DNA of 64,000 nucleotides from Mycobacterium sp. HUMS_12744610. GTDB lineage: Bacteria > Actinomycetota > Actinomycetes > Mycobacteriales > Mycobacteriaceae. The notes beneath the pieces were generated by a model that saw nothing but the letters and a program-made list of their open reading frames with translations, had not been told where the DNA came from and did not search any database. This document shows positions 34,782 through 42,723 of the stretch, piece after piece. Position 1 is the stretch's first letter, and the number at the start of each line of letters is the position of its first letter. Both the position numbers and the translations under genes were made by a program. The stretch covers positions 1,736,001 to 1,800,000 of the forward strand of contig NZ_JBGEDP010000001.1 of NCBI RefSeq assembly GCF_041206865.1, in the 5' to 3' direction.

Positions 34782-34874
34782 CCTCAGCGGGCCGTCCCCG
34801 GCCCGCGTCGTCGCCCGGCGGGGTTGGATGGTCGGACTCCTCAGCGGGCCGTCCCCGGCCCGCATCGTCGCCCG
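34782..34874. repeat. Two tandem copies of a hairpin-bearing 36-bp repeat
   Basis: Copies at 34782-34817 and 34839-34874 differ at one base and are offset by 57 bp. Each contains a perfect hairpin GCGGGCCG-TCCC-CGGCCCGC (34787-34806 and 34844-34863). They lie between the LOG gene and fadD6, where they may act as a terminator. No long T-run follows, which is normal for mycobacteria. Confidence 0.8.
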
Positions 34875-34921
34875 ATAGGCTGGCCGCCGAGCTGGACGGT
34901 GCGCAGGAATGAGGGGTCGAC

Positions 34922-36706
34922 GTGTCCGATCACGACGGGGGAATGCGCAAGGCGGTCGGCCTGACCGACATCGCATTCAGGCTGCCGGGCGTACTTGCCG
35001 ACCTGCCGGTCATCCTGCGCGGGGCGCTGACGGGTCTGCTGGCGCGGCCGGGTTCCCGGAAGTCGATCGGCACGGTGTTCCAGGACCGGGCCGCCCGTCA
35101 TGGCGACCGGGTCTTTCTGAGGTTCGGCGACCAGGAGGTGACCTACCGTGACGCCAACGCGGCCGCCAACCGTTATGCCGCGGTGCTGGCCGCGCGCGGC
35201 GTCGGCAAGGGTGACGTCGTCGCGATCATGCTGCGCAACTCGCCCAGCACCGTGCTGGCCATGCTGGCCACGGTCAAGTGCGGTGCCGTCGCCGGGATGA
35301 TCAACTACCACCAGCGCGGCGAGGTGCTGGCGCACAGCCTGGGCCTGCTGGACGCCAAGGTGTTGATCGCCGAGACCGACCTGGTGAGCGCGGTCGCCGA
35401 CTGCGGAACCGCCGGCAGCACCGAGACGCTCACGGTCGAAGACCTCGAGCGGTTCGCCATGAGCGCCCCGGCCACCAATCCGGCGTCCGCCTCTTCCGTG
35501 CAGGCCCGTGACACCGCGTTCTACATCTTCACCTCGGGCACCACGGGATTCCCCAAGGCCAGCGTGATGACGCATCGCCGGTGGTTGGCCGCGCTGGCCG
35601 CGTTCGGCGGCATGGGCCTGCGGCTGAAGAGCTCCGACGCGCTGTACTGCTGCCTGCCGCTTTACCACAACAACGCGTTGACGGTGGCGTTGTCCTCGGT
35701 GATCAACTCCGGGGCGACGCTGGCGCTGGGCTCGTCGTTCTCGGCGTCCAAGTTCTGGGACGAGGTGATCGCGAGCGAGGCCACCGCGTTCATCTACATC
35801 GGCGAGATCTGCCGCTACCTGCTCAACCAGCCGCCCAAGCAGACCGACCGGGCGCACAACGTGCGGATGATCGCGGGAAACGGGCTGCGCCCGGAGATCT
35901 GGGACGAGTTCACCGAGAGGTTCGGCATCGGCCGCGTTTGCGAGTTCTACGCCTCGAGCGAGGGCAACGCCGCGTTCATCAACGTCTTCAATGTGCCCCG
36001 GACCACCGGACTGTTCCCGATGCCGCTGGCCTACGTGGAGTACGACCCCGACACCGGCGCACCGCTGCGCGACGAGAGCGGGCGGGTGCGCCGGGTCCCG
36101 GCCGGCCAGCCCGGCCTGCTGCTCAGCCCGGTCAACAAGCTGCAGCCGTTCGACGGCTACACCGACCAGGAGTCGAGCGAGAAGAAGTTGGTGCGCAACG
36201 CATTTCGCGAGGGTGACTGCTGGTTCAACTCCGGGGACGTGATGAGCCCGCAGGGCCTTTGGCACGCCGCCTTCGTCGACCGGCTCGGCGACACCTTCCG
36301 GTGGAAGGGCGAAAACGTCGCCACCACGCAGGTCGAGGCGGCGCTGGCGTCCGACGGCTCCGTCGAGGACTGCACGGTGTTCGGTGTCGAGGTGCCCCGC
36401 ACCGGCGGGCGCGCCGGCATGGCCGCGATCAAGCTGCGCGAGGGTGCCGAGTTCGACGGGCAGTCGCTGGCCCGCGCGGTGTATTCGCAGCTCCCCGCGT
36501 ATGCCTTGCCGCTGTTCGTGCGGGTGGTGGACTCGATCGAGCAGACCACGACGTTCAAGAGCCGCAAGGTGCAGTTGCGCGACCAGGGTTACGGTCCCGA
36601 CGTCAAGGACCCGCTGTACGTGCTGGCCGGCCGGGAGGAAGGCTACGTGCAGTACTACGACGACTACCCCGACGAGGTGGCGGCCGGTAAGCGACCGCGG
36701 GGCTGA
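34922..36706 (+). CDS. fadD6: Very-long-chain acyl-CoA synthetase FadD6
   Basis: A 594-residue fatty acyl-CoA ligase/FATP-type protein, orthologue of Mtb FadD6 (Rv1206, 597 residues). The P-loop is FTSGTTGFPKASV, the adenylate motif is CEFYASSEGN, the hinge region is FVDRLGDTFRWKGENVATTQ and the lysine-containing C-terminal loop is TTTFKSRKVQLRDQG. It activates long-chain fatty acids, with import coupling suggested for FATP-like members. The GTG at 34922 gives near-family length; an ATG at 34943 is also possible. A 24-bp copy of its last codons recurs just after the stop. Confidence 0.94.
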   Translation: MSDHDGGMRKAVGLTDIAFRLPGVLADLPVILRGALTGLLARPGSRKSIGTVFQDRAARHGDRVFLRFGDQEVTYRDANAAANRYAAVLAARGVGKGDVVAIMLRNSPSTVLAMLATVKCGAVAGMINYHQRGEVLAHSLGLLDAKVLIAETDLVSAVADCGTAGSTETLTVEDLERFAMSAPATNPASASSVQARDTAFYIFTSGTTGFPKASVMTHRRWLAALAAFGGMGLRLKSSDALYCCLPLYHNNALTVALSSVINSGATLALGSSFSASKFWDEVIASEATAFIYIGEICRYLLNQPPKQTDRAHNVRMIAGNGLRPEIWDEFTERFGIGRVCEFYASSEGNAAFINVFNVPRTTGLFPMPLAYVEYDPDTGAPLRDESGRVRRVPAGQPGLLLSPVNKLQPFDGYTDQESSEKKLVRNAFREGDCWFNSGDVMSPQGLWHAAFVDRLGDTFRWKGENVATTQVEAALASDGSVEDCTVFGVEVPRTGGRAGMAAIKLREGAEFDGQSLARAVYSQLPAYALPLFVRVVDSIEQTTTFKSRKVQLRDQGYGPDVKDPLYVLAGREEGYVQYYDDYPDEVAAGKRPRG

Positions 36707-36753
36707 AGGGCCCGGGGCCGTCGGTTCGAGCCGGTAAGCGACCGCAGGGCTGA
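36683..36753 (+). repeat. Partial duplication of the fadD6 3' end
   Basis: The last 24 bases of fadD6, including the stop (36683-36706), are repeated at 36730-36753 with one mismatch. The 47-bp period suggests a small tandem slip. The second copy is outside the gene. Confidence 0.75.
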
Positions 36754-36770
36754 CGTGAGACGCCCCTGCG

Positions 36771-36837
36771 TGCGCCGAGATCGACGTTTTGCAGCTGGAG
36801 TGCGAGCAGCGGCCTGCAAAACGTCGATCTCGGCGCA
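36771..36837. repeat. Perfect 24-bp inverted repeat between fadD6 and folP2
   Basis: The arms at 36771-36794 (TGCGCCGAGATCGACG...) and 36814-36837 are perfectly complementary around 19 nt. RNA from this segment would form a very stable stem, suitable as a terminator for fadD6. Sequences of this kind recur in mycobacterial intergenic regions, so it may belong to a dispersed family. Confidence 0.8.
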
Positions 36838-36886
36838 ATGGGGCCTGCGCGCCGCGGGGTTTGCGGGAACCAGGCACCATGTATGC

Positions 36887-37762
36887 GTGCAGTCCACGCT
36901 GTGCGGCCGCCCGGTCGCAGGGGATCGCCCGCTGATCATGGCGATCGTCAACCGCACCCCGGATTCGTTCTACGACCGCGGTGCGACCTTCAGCGACGGC
37001 GCGGCCCGGGACGCGGTCCACCGGGCCATCGCCGACGGCGCCGACGTGATCGACGTGGGCGGTGTCAAAGCGGGGCCCGGTGACAGCGTCGACGCGGCCA
37101 CCGAGATCGCCCGCCTGGCGCCGTTCATCGAGTGGCTGCGCGGCGCCTATCCGGACCAGCTGATCAGTGCCGACACCTGGCGTTCGGAGGTGGCCAGGGT
37201 GGCCTGCGCCGCCGGCGCGGACCTGATCAACGACACCTGGGGCGGCGTCGACCCCGCCCTGCCCGCGGTGGCCGCCGAGTTCGGCGCGGGACTGGTGTGT
37301 TCGCACACCGGGGGCGCGCTGCCGCGCACCCGCCCGTTCCGGGTGAGTTACGGTACATCGGCCCGCGGCGTGGTGGACGACGTGATTCGCCAGGTCACCG
37401 GCGCCGCCGACAGGGCCGTTTCGGCCGGGGTGGCCCCCGACAGGGTGCTCATCGACCCGGCCCACGACTTCGGCAAGAACACCTTCCACGGGCTGGCTCT
37501 GTTGCGTCACGTGGGCGATCTTGTTAACACGGGGTGGCCGGTGCTCATGGCTTTGAGCAACAAGGACTTCGTCGGGGAGACTCTTGGAGTGGAATTGACC
37601 GAGCGGCTCGAGGGAACATTGGCGGCCACTGCGCTGGCGGCGGCCGCGGGCGCGCGAATGTTTCGGGTGCACCAGGTCGCGGCCACCCGGCGGGTTCTGG
37701 AGATGGTGGCCTCGATCCAGGGAACGCGCCCGCCCGCGCGCACCGTGAGGGGACTGGCATGA
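36887..37762 (+). CDS. folP2: Dihydropteroate-synthase-like protein FolP2
   Basis: A 291-residue TIM-barrel protein, orthologue of Mtb FolP2 (Rv1207). It has the pterin-binding motifs IMAIVNRTPDSFYDRG and DVIDVGGVKAGPGD, and DPAHDFGKN. FolP2 is a paralogue of the true dihydropteroate synthase FolP1; work on the M. leprae protein found no synthase activity, so its substrate is uncertain. The GTG at 36887 was chosen because similarity to Mtb begins with STLCGRPVAGD. The longer Mtb form has an N-terminal repeat not seen here. It overlaps gpgS by 4 bp (ATGA), hinting at a role beside polysaccharide priming. Confidence 0.92.
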   Translation: MQSTLCGRPVAGDRPLIMAIVNRTPDSFYDRGATFSDGAARDAVHRAIADGADVIDVGGVKAGPGDSVDAATEIARLAPFIEWLRGAYPDQLISADTWRSEVARVACAAGADLINDTWGGVDPALPAVAAEFGAGLVCSHTGGALPRTRPFRVSYGTSARGVVDDVIRQVTGAADRAVSAGVAPDRVLIDPAHDFGKNTFHGLALLRHVGDLVNTGWPVLMALSNKDFVGETLGVELTERLEGTLAATALAAAAGARMFRVHQVAATRRVLEMVASIQGTRPPARTVRGLA

Positions 37763-38754
37763 CGGCATCCGAATTGGTCGCCGGCGAACTGACGGGTGAG
37801 GGGGCCGTGTCCGCCCGACCGGGGGATGTCTGGCTGCGCGACCGCTGGCACCGGCCCGGCTGGACCGTCGAGGCGCTGGAGGCCGCGAAGGGCGGGCGGA
37901 CCATCTCCGTGGTGCTGCCCGCCCTCAACGAGCAAGACACCGTCCAATCGGTGATCGAGAGCGTCTCGCCGCTGATCCGGGACGGCGGGGGCCTCATCGA
38001 CGAACTGATCGTGCTCGACTCCGGCTCGACCGATGACACCAAGAACCGCGCCATCGCCGCGGGCGCCCGCGTCGTCAGCCGGGAACAGGCGCTTCCCGAG
38101 GTGCCGCCCCGGCCGGGCAAGGGCGAGGCGCTGTGGCGCTCCCTGGCGGCCACCAGCGGCGACATCGTGGTGTTCGTCGACTCCGACCTGATCGACCCGC
38201 ACCCGATGTTCGTGCCGTGGCTGGTCGCTCCGCTGCTCACCGGCGACTGCGTTCACCTGGTGAAAAGCTTCTACCGGCGACCCCTGCAGGTCGGCGACGC
38301 CGACGGCACCGCGGGAGAGACGGGCGGCGGGCGGGTCACCGAACTGGTGGCCCGGCCGCTGTTGGCGGCGTTGCGGCCGGAGCTGGGCCTCATCCTGCAG
38401 CCGCTGGGCGGGGAGTACGCCGCGAGCCGGGAATTGCTGACCTCGCTACCGTTCGCCCCGGGCTACGGCGTGGAGATCGGCCTGCTGGTCGATACCTTCG
38501 ACCGGTTGGGGCTCGACGCGATCGCCCAGGTCAACCTGGGTGTGCGGGCTCACCGCAACAGGCCGCTGGCCGAACTGGGGGCGATGAGCCGTCAGGTCAT
38601 CGCGACCCTGCTCTCACGCTGCGGGATCCCCGACTCCGGGGTCGGGTTGACCCAGTTCCTCTGTGGCGGGCCCGAGGGTTTCGGCTTCATCCCGCACACC
38701 TCGCCGGTGTCGCTGGCGGACCGGCCGCCGATGAAAACGGTCCGGCCACGTTGA
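37759..38754 (+). CDS. gpgS: Glucosyl-3-phosphoglycerate synthase
   Basis: A 331-residue GT81 glycosyltransferase, orthologue of Mtb Rv1208. It transfers glucose from UDP- or ADP-glucose to 3-phosphoglycerate, the first step of methylglucose lipopolysaccharide synthesis. The GT-A fold is clear: VVLPALNEQDTV, IVLDSGSTDDT, and the metal-binding D141-S-D143 in VFVDSDLIDP. The loop GYGVEIGLLVDTFD and the RAHRNRPL region bind the acceptor phosphate. It is co-transcribed with folP2. Confidence 0.95.
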   Translation: MTASELVAGELTGEGAVSARPGDVWLRDRWHRPGWTVEALEAAKGGRTISVVLPALNEQDTVQSVIESVSPLIRDGGGLIDELIVLDSGSTDDTKNRAIAAGARVVSREQALPEVPPRPGKGEALWRSLAATSGDIVVFVDSDLIDPHPMFVPWLVAPLLTGDCVHLVKSFYRRPLQVGDADGTAGETGGGRVTELVARPLLAALRPELGLILQPLGGEYAASRELLTSLPFAPGYGVEIGLLVDTFDRLGLDAIAQVNLGVRAHRNRPLAELGAMSRQVIATLLSRCGIPDSGVGLTQFLCGGPEGFGFIPHTSPVSLADRPPMKTVRPR

Positions 38755-38792
38755 TCCCCGGGCTGTCGGCACGATAGGGCAGTATCGGTCAC

Positions 38793-39155
38793 GTGGCGCT
38801 GGTGTTGCTGTACCTGGTTGTGTTGGTGCTGGTCGCGATCGTGCTGTTCGGTGCGGCCAGCCTGCTGTTCGGGCGTGGTGAGCAGCTGCCGCCCCTGCCG
38901 CGGGGCACGACGGCGACGGTGTTGCCCGCCTACGGCGTGACCGGCTCCGACGTCGACGCAGTCAAGTTCACCCAGGTGTTGCGCGGATACAAGACCAGCG
39001 AGGTGGACTGGGTGCTGGACCGGCTCGCCCGCGAGCTCGAGGCCCTGCGCGGCCAGCTGGCGGCGGTCGATGCCTCGGCCGCCGAGCGCGCCGCCCAGCC
39101 CGATCCGGTGGAACCCGAGGACGGCCAGGGTCGTCAGGACTCACATGAACGATGA
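38793..39155 (+). CDS. Membrane-anchored DivIVA-domain protein
   Basis: A 120-residue protein like Mtb Rv1209. An N-terminal transmembrane helix (LVLLYLVVLVLVAIVLFGAA) is followed by a linker and a DivIVA-type coiled-coil (VDAVKFTQVLRGYKTSEVDW, then VLDRLARELEALRGQL), ending in a charged tail. The DivIVA motif suggests association with membrane curvature or the growing pole. The GTG at 38793 follows gpgS by 38 bp. Its last 11 bases overlap tagA. Confidence 0.85.
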   Translation: MALVLLYLVVLVLVAIVLFGAASLLFGRGEQLPPLPRGTTATVLPAYGVTGSDVDAVKFTQVLRGYKTSEVDWVLDRLARELEALRGQLAAVDASAAERAAQPDPVEPEDGQGRQDSHER

Positions 39156-39726
39156 TGAGCTGGTTCGCTGCGACTGGGCGTCGGCGCGGCCCGGCCGCGA
39201 TTTCGACCTGTACCGCGACTACCACGACCGGGAATGGGGCCGCCCGGTGCGCGGCGGGGTCGCGTTGTTCGAACGGGTGAGCCTGGAGGCCTTCCAGAGC
39301 GGGCTGTCCTGGCTGGTGATCCTGCGCAAGCGGGAGAACTTCCGGCGCGCCTTCTCCGGGTTCGACATCGAGAAGGTCGCCGGCTACACCGATGCCGACG
39401 TGCAACGGCTGATGGCCGACGAGGGAATCGTCCGCAACAGGTCCAAGATCGAGGCGACGATCGCCAACGCGCGCGCGGCTGCCGAGCTGGGATCTCCCGA
39501 CGACATGTCCCGGCTGCTGTGGTCGTTTGCGCCGCCGCCGCGGCCCCGGCCGGCCGACGGCAGCCAAATCCCCTCGGCCAGCGCCGAATCGAAGGCGATG
39601 GCCCGCGAGCTGAAACGCCGTGGATTCCGCTTCGTGGGGCCGACCACCGCCTATGCGCTGATGCAGGCGACCGGGATGGTCGACGACCATATTCGTGCTT
39701 GCTGGGTGCCCGCGACAGGCGGATGA
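39145..39726 (+). CDS. tagA: 3-methyladenine DNA glycosylase I
   Basis: A 193-residue HhH-GPD-type glycosylase, orthologue of Mtb TagA (Rv1210). It excises 3-methyladenine from alkylated DNA. The family signature RCDWASARPG...YRDYHDREWG is at the N-terminus, with the active-site glutamate in SLEAFQSGLSW. The Zn-binding end is VDDHIRACW, pairing with Cys and His near the N-terminus. The ATG at 39145 lies inside the preceding gene, giving an 11-bp overlap and likely coupling. Confidence 0.93.
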   Translation: MNDDELVRCDWASARPGRDFDLYRDYHDREWGRPVRGGVALFERVSLEAFQSGLSWLVILRKRENFRRAFSGFDIEKVAGYTDADVQRLMADEGIVRNRSKIEATIANARAAAELGSPDDMSRLLWSFAPPPRPRPADGSQIPSASAESKAMARELKRRGFRFVGPTTAYALMQATGMVDDHIRACWVPATGG

Positions 39727-39849
39727 GGCGCGACAGCCGGGTCTTGGTGCAACCCGTGATCTCCATAGGGAACAATGGAGGGGTGATTTGGCAGTTCGAT
39801 GTCGGGTGTGGCAGGAAGTTCGCTGGCGGGGCACGCTCGACGCCGACCA

Positions 39850-39867
39850 GGCCCGCTGAAGCGGGCC
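39850..39867 (+). terminator. Hairpin between tagA and the DUF3117 gene
   Basis: GGCCCGC (39850-39856) and GCGGGCC (39861-39867) form a perfect 7-bp stem with a TGAA loop, 26 nt before the next ATG. It may terminate tagA transcription or lie in the 5' leader of the small gene. Confidence 0.5.
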
Positions 39868-39892
39868 GGCCCGACTGTGGAGGGAGCACTCG

Positions 39893-40066
39893 ATGGCGGC
39901 GATGAAGCCCCGGACCGGAGATGGTCCTTTGGAAGCGACCAAGGAGGGGCGCGGCATCGTGATGCGGGTACCACTCGAGGGAGGTGGTCGACTGGTCGTC
40001 GAGCTGACGCCCGACGAAGCCGCCGCCCTGGGTGACGAGCTCAAGGGTGTTACCAGCTCGACCTGA
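39893..40066 (+). CDS. DUF3117 small protein
   Basis: A 57-residue protein, MAAMKPRTGDGPLEATKEGR followed by GIVMRVPLEGGGRLVVELTP and DEAAALGDEL, matching DUF3117 (Mtb Rv1211). The family is almost invariant in actinobacteria and its function is unknown. A GGAGGG ribosome-binding site lies 8 nt before the ATG. It is compact, predicted beta-strand followed by a helix, with no signal or membrane segment. It lies between tagA and the convergent glgM. Confidence 0.92.
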   Translation: MAAMKPRTGDGPLEATKEGRGIVMRVPLEGGGRLVVELTPDEAAALGDELKGVTSST

Positions 40067-40093
40067 GGTTCGGCATGACCGAAGACCCGGGTG

Positions 40094-41269
40094 CTAAGCA
40101 CACACCTTCCGGTAGACGTCCAGCGTCTGATCCGCGGCGTGCGCCCAGGAAAATTCTTCGATGCAGCGCTGCCGCCCCGCCCGGCCGTAGCGCTCGGCTT
40201 TTCCCGGGTCGGCGATCAGCTCGTTGACCGCTTCGGCCAATCCGGCCTGGTACCCGCAGGCGTCGTCGGGATCGTAATGTACCAATGACCCGGTGACACC
40301 ATCGGCGACCACCTCGGGTATCCCGCCGACGTCGGAGGCCACCACCGCGGTCCCGCAGGCCATCGCCTCCAGATTGACGATGCCCAGCGGCTCATAGACC
40401 GAAGGGCATACGAAAACAGTTGCCGCCGAAAGTATTTCGCGTAGATCGCTCGTGGGCAGCATCTCCCGGACCCAGAACACGCCGGAGCGGGCGCGGGCCA
40501 GTTGCGCCACCGAGTTGCGCACCTCCTCGGCCAGCTCCGGGGTGTCGGGAGCGCCGGCGCACAAAACCAGCTGCACCCCGGGGCTGAAATGGTGCGCGGC
40601 GGCCACCAGGTGGGCGACGCCCTTCTGCCGGGTGATCCTGCCGACGAAGGCCACGATCGGCCTGTTCCGGTCCACCCCGAGTTCGGCCAGCAACGAGCCG
40701 CCGGGGTCCGCGGGTCCGGCGGGATACCAGACTTCGGCGTCGACGCCGTTGCGGATTACGTGCACCTTGGCAGGGTCCAGCGCGGGATACACCCGTAGGA
40801 CGTCCTCGCGCATGCCGGAGCTGACCGCGATAACCGCGTCGGCCGCCAGCACCGCGGTGTGCTCGACCCACGTCGACACCCGATAGCCGCCGCCGAGCTG
40901 TTCGGCCTTCCACGGCCGCAGCGGCTCGAGGGAATGCGCGGTCAGCACATGGGGGATGCCGTAGAGCAAAGCGGTCAGGTGCCCGGCCAGGCCGGTGTAC
41001 CAGGTATGCGAATGCACGACGGTGGCCGCCGACGCGGCGTTGACCATGACCAGGTCCGACGACAAGGTCGACAGTGCCGCGTTGGCGTCCTGCAGCCGCG
41101 GATCGGGCTGGTGGGCCTGCACCCCCGGGACTCCCGGGCGGGGCGCGCCCATGCAGTGCACGTCGACCTCGCAGAGCCGGCGCAGCTGGGCGACCAACTC
41201 GGTGACGTGCACCCCGGCCCCGCCGTAGACCTCCGGTGGGTACTCCCGCGTCATCATCGCCACCCGCAT
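40094..41269 (-). CDS. glgM: Alpha-maltose-1-phosphate synthase / glycogen synthase-like glycosyltransferase
   Basis: A 391-residue GT-B glycosyltransferase, orthologue of Mtb Rv1212c (annotated glgA, shown to act as GlgM). It uses ADP-glucose made by GlgC and glucose-1-phosphate to produce maltose-1-phosphate for GlgE-type alpha-glucan assembly. The acceptor-side loop YPPEVYGGAGVHV and the nucleotide-sugar site VYEPLGIVNLEAMACGTAVV are intact. The ATG at 41269 precedes the conserved MRVAMMTREYPPE. It is divergent from glgC across 192 bp. Confidence 0.94.
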   Translation of the reverse strand: MRVAMMTREYPPEVYGGAGVHVTELVAQLRRLCEVDVHCMGAPRPGVPGVQAHQPDPRLQDANAALSTLSSDLVMVNAASAATVVHSHTWYTGLAGHLTALLYGIPHVLTAHSLEPLRPWKAEQLGGGYRVSTWVEHTAVLAADAVIAVSSGMREDVLRVYPALDPAKVHVIRNGVDAEVWYPAGPADPGGSLLAELGVDRNRPIVAFVGRITRQKGVAHLVAAAHHFSPGVQLVLCAGAPDTPELAEEVRNSVAQLARARSGVFWVREMLPTSDLREILSAATVFVCPSVYEPLGIVNLEAMACGTAVVASDVGGIPEVVADGVTGSLVHYDPDDACGYQAGLAEAVNELIADPGKAERYGRAGRQRCIEEFSWAHAADQTLDVYRKVCA

Positions 41270-41461
41270 ATCGGCACCGTAGTGCGGCGGCCGGGGGGTC
41301 CGCGAGTCGGGATGCGGTAGCACCGGGGCGGCAGCCGGTGGGTGGCGGCCGGTGGGCCGCGGCGCGGCCGGGCGAGCCAAATACCTTGACGGACAGAACG
41401 TCAGAACGGCAAAAGCGAGGACCCCCTGGCAGCGGTTCGCAACGGCCGATAGGTTTGTGCC

Positions 41462-42676
41462 ATGAGGGAAGCGCCACACGTGCTGGGCATCGTCCTGGCC
41501 GGCGGTGAGGGCAAGCGCCTGTACCCGCTCACCGCGGACCGTGCTAAGCCCGCGGTTCCCTTCGGCGGCGCCTACCGGCTGATCGATTTCGTGCTGTCCA
41601 ACCTGGTGAATGCCCGGTTTCTGCGGATCTGTGTTCTCACGCAATACAAGTCGCATTCACTCGATCGTCACATTTCGCAGAACTGGCGGTTGTCCGGCCT
41701 GGCCGGTGAGTACATCACCCCGGTGCCGGCGCAGCAGCGCCTCGGCCCGCGCTGGTACACCGGCTCGGCTGACGCGATCTACCAGTCGCTCAACCTGATC
41801 TACGACGAAGACCCCGACTACATCGTGGTTTTCGGTGCCGACCACGTGTACCGGATGGATCCCGAGCAGATGGTCCGGTTCCACATAGACAGCGGGGCCG
41901 GCGCGACGGTGGCCGGAATCCGCGTCCCGCGCAGCGAGGCCTCCGCGTTCGGGTGCATCGACGCCGACGACTCCGGTCGCATCCGCGATTTCGTGGAGAA
42001 GCCACTGGACCCGCCGGGAACCCCGGACGACCCGGAGTCGACGTTCGTGTCGATGGGCAACTACATCTTCACCACCAAGGTGCTCATCGACGCGATCCGC
42101 GCTGACGCCGACGACGACCACTCCGACCACGACATGGGCGGCGACATCATCCCGCGGTTGGTCAACGACGGGATGGCCGCGGTCTACGACTTCAACAACA
42201 ACGAGGTCCCCGGCGCCACCGATCGCGACCGGGCCTACTGGCGCGACGTCGGGACGCTGGACGCGTTCTACGACGCGCACATGGACCTGGTGTCGGTTCA
42301 TCCGGTGTTCAACCTCTACAACAAGCGCTGGCCGATCCGCGGCGAGTCGGAGAACCTGGCGCCGGCCAAGTTCGTCAACGGCGGCTCGGCGCAGGAGTCG
42401 GTGGTGGGGGCGGGCAGCATCATCTCGGCGTCCTCGGTGCGCAACTCGGTGCTGTCGTCCAACGTCGTGGTCGATGACGGCGCGATCGTGGAGGGCAGCG
42501 TGATCATGCCGGGCGCCCGGGTGGGCCGCGGCGCGGTGGTGCGGCACGCAATCCTGGACAAGAACGTCGTGGTAGGGCCCGGCGAGATGGTCGGGGTGGA
42601 CCTGGAGCGGGACCGGGAGCGTTTCGCGATCAGCGCCGGTGGCGTCGTCGCGGTGGGCAAGGGCGTCTGGATTTAG
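41462..42676 (+). CDS. glgC: Glucose-1-phosphate adenylyltransferase
   Basis: A 404-residue enzyme, same length as Mtb GlgC (Rv1213). It makes ADP-glucose from ATP and glucose-1-phosphate. The nucleotidyltransferase domain shows [20 protein letters not shown] and [13 protein letters not shown]; the regulatory left-handed beta-helix follows ([20 protein letters not shown]). The N-terminal Arg/Lys residues for allosteric effectors are present. It faces the pseudogene convergently and is followed by a hairpin. Confidence 0.96.
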   Translation: MREAPHVLGIVLAGGEGKRLYPLTADRAKPAVPFGGAYRLIDFVLSNLVNARFLRICVLTQYKSHSLDRHISQNWRLSGLAGEYITPVPAQQRLGPRWYTGSADAIYQSLNLIYDEDPDYIVVFGADHVYRMDPEQMVRFHIDSGAGATVAGIRVPRSEASAFGCIDADDSGRIRDFVEKPLDPPGTPDDPESTFVSMGNYIFTTKVLIDAIRADADDDHSDHDMGGDIIPRLVNDGMAAVYDFNNNEVPGATDRDRAYWRDVGTLDAFYDAHMDLVSVHPVFNLYNKRWPIRGESENLAPAKFVNGGSAQESVVGAGSIISASSVRNSVLSSNVVVDDGAIVEGSVIMPGARVGRGAVVRHAILDKNVVVGPGEMVGVDLERDRERFAISAGGVVAVGKGVWI

Positions 42677-42693
42677 CTCCGAGCAGACACAAC

Positions 42694-42709
42694 CTCCCGC
42701 TTGCGGGGG
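42694..42709 (+). terminator. Terminator-like hairpin after glgC
   Basis: CTCCCGC (42694-42700) pairs with GCGGGGG (42703-42709), a 7-bp stem with one G-T pair and a TT loop, 17 nt past the glgC stop. It is preceded by the dispersed GAGCAGACAC half-element at 42681. Confidence 0.55.
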
Positions 42710-42723
42710 ACTGGTCACGGGGC

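Noticed and set aside
34841..37768. Minus-strand open frame of 975 codons opposite fadD6 and folP2
   Set aside because: Same reasoning: antisense to conserved genes, no motifs, low-complexity composition.
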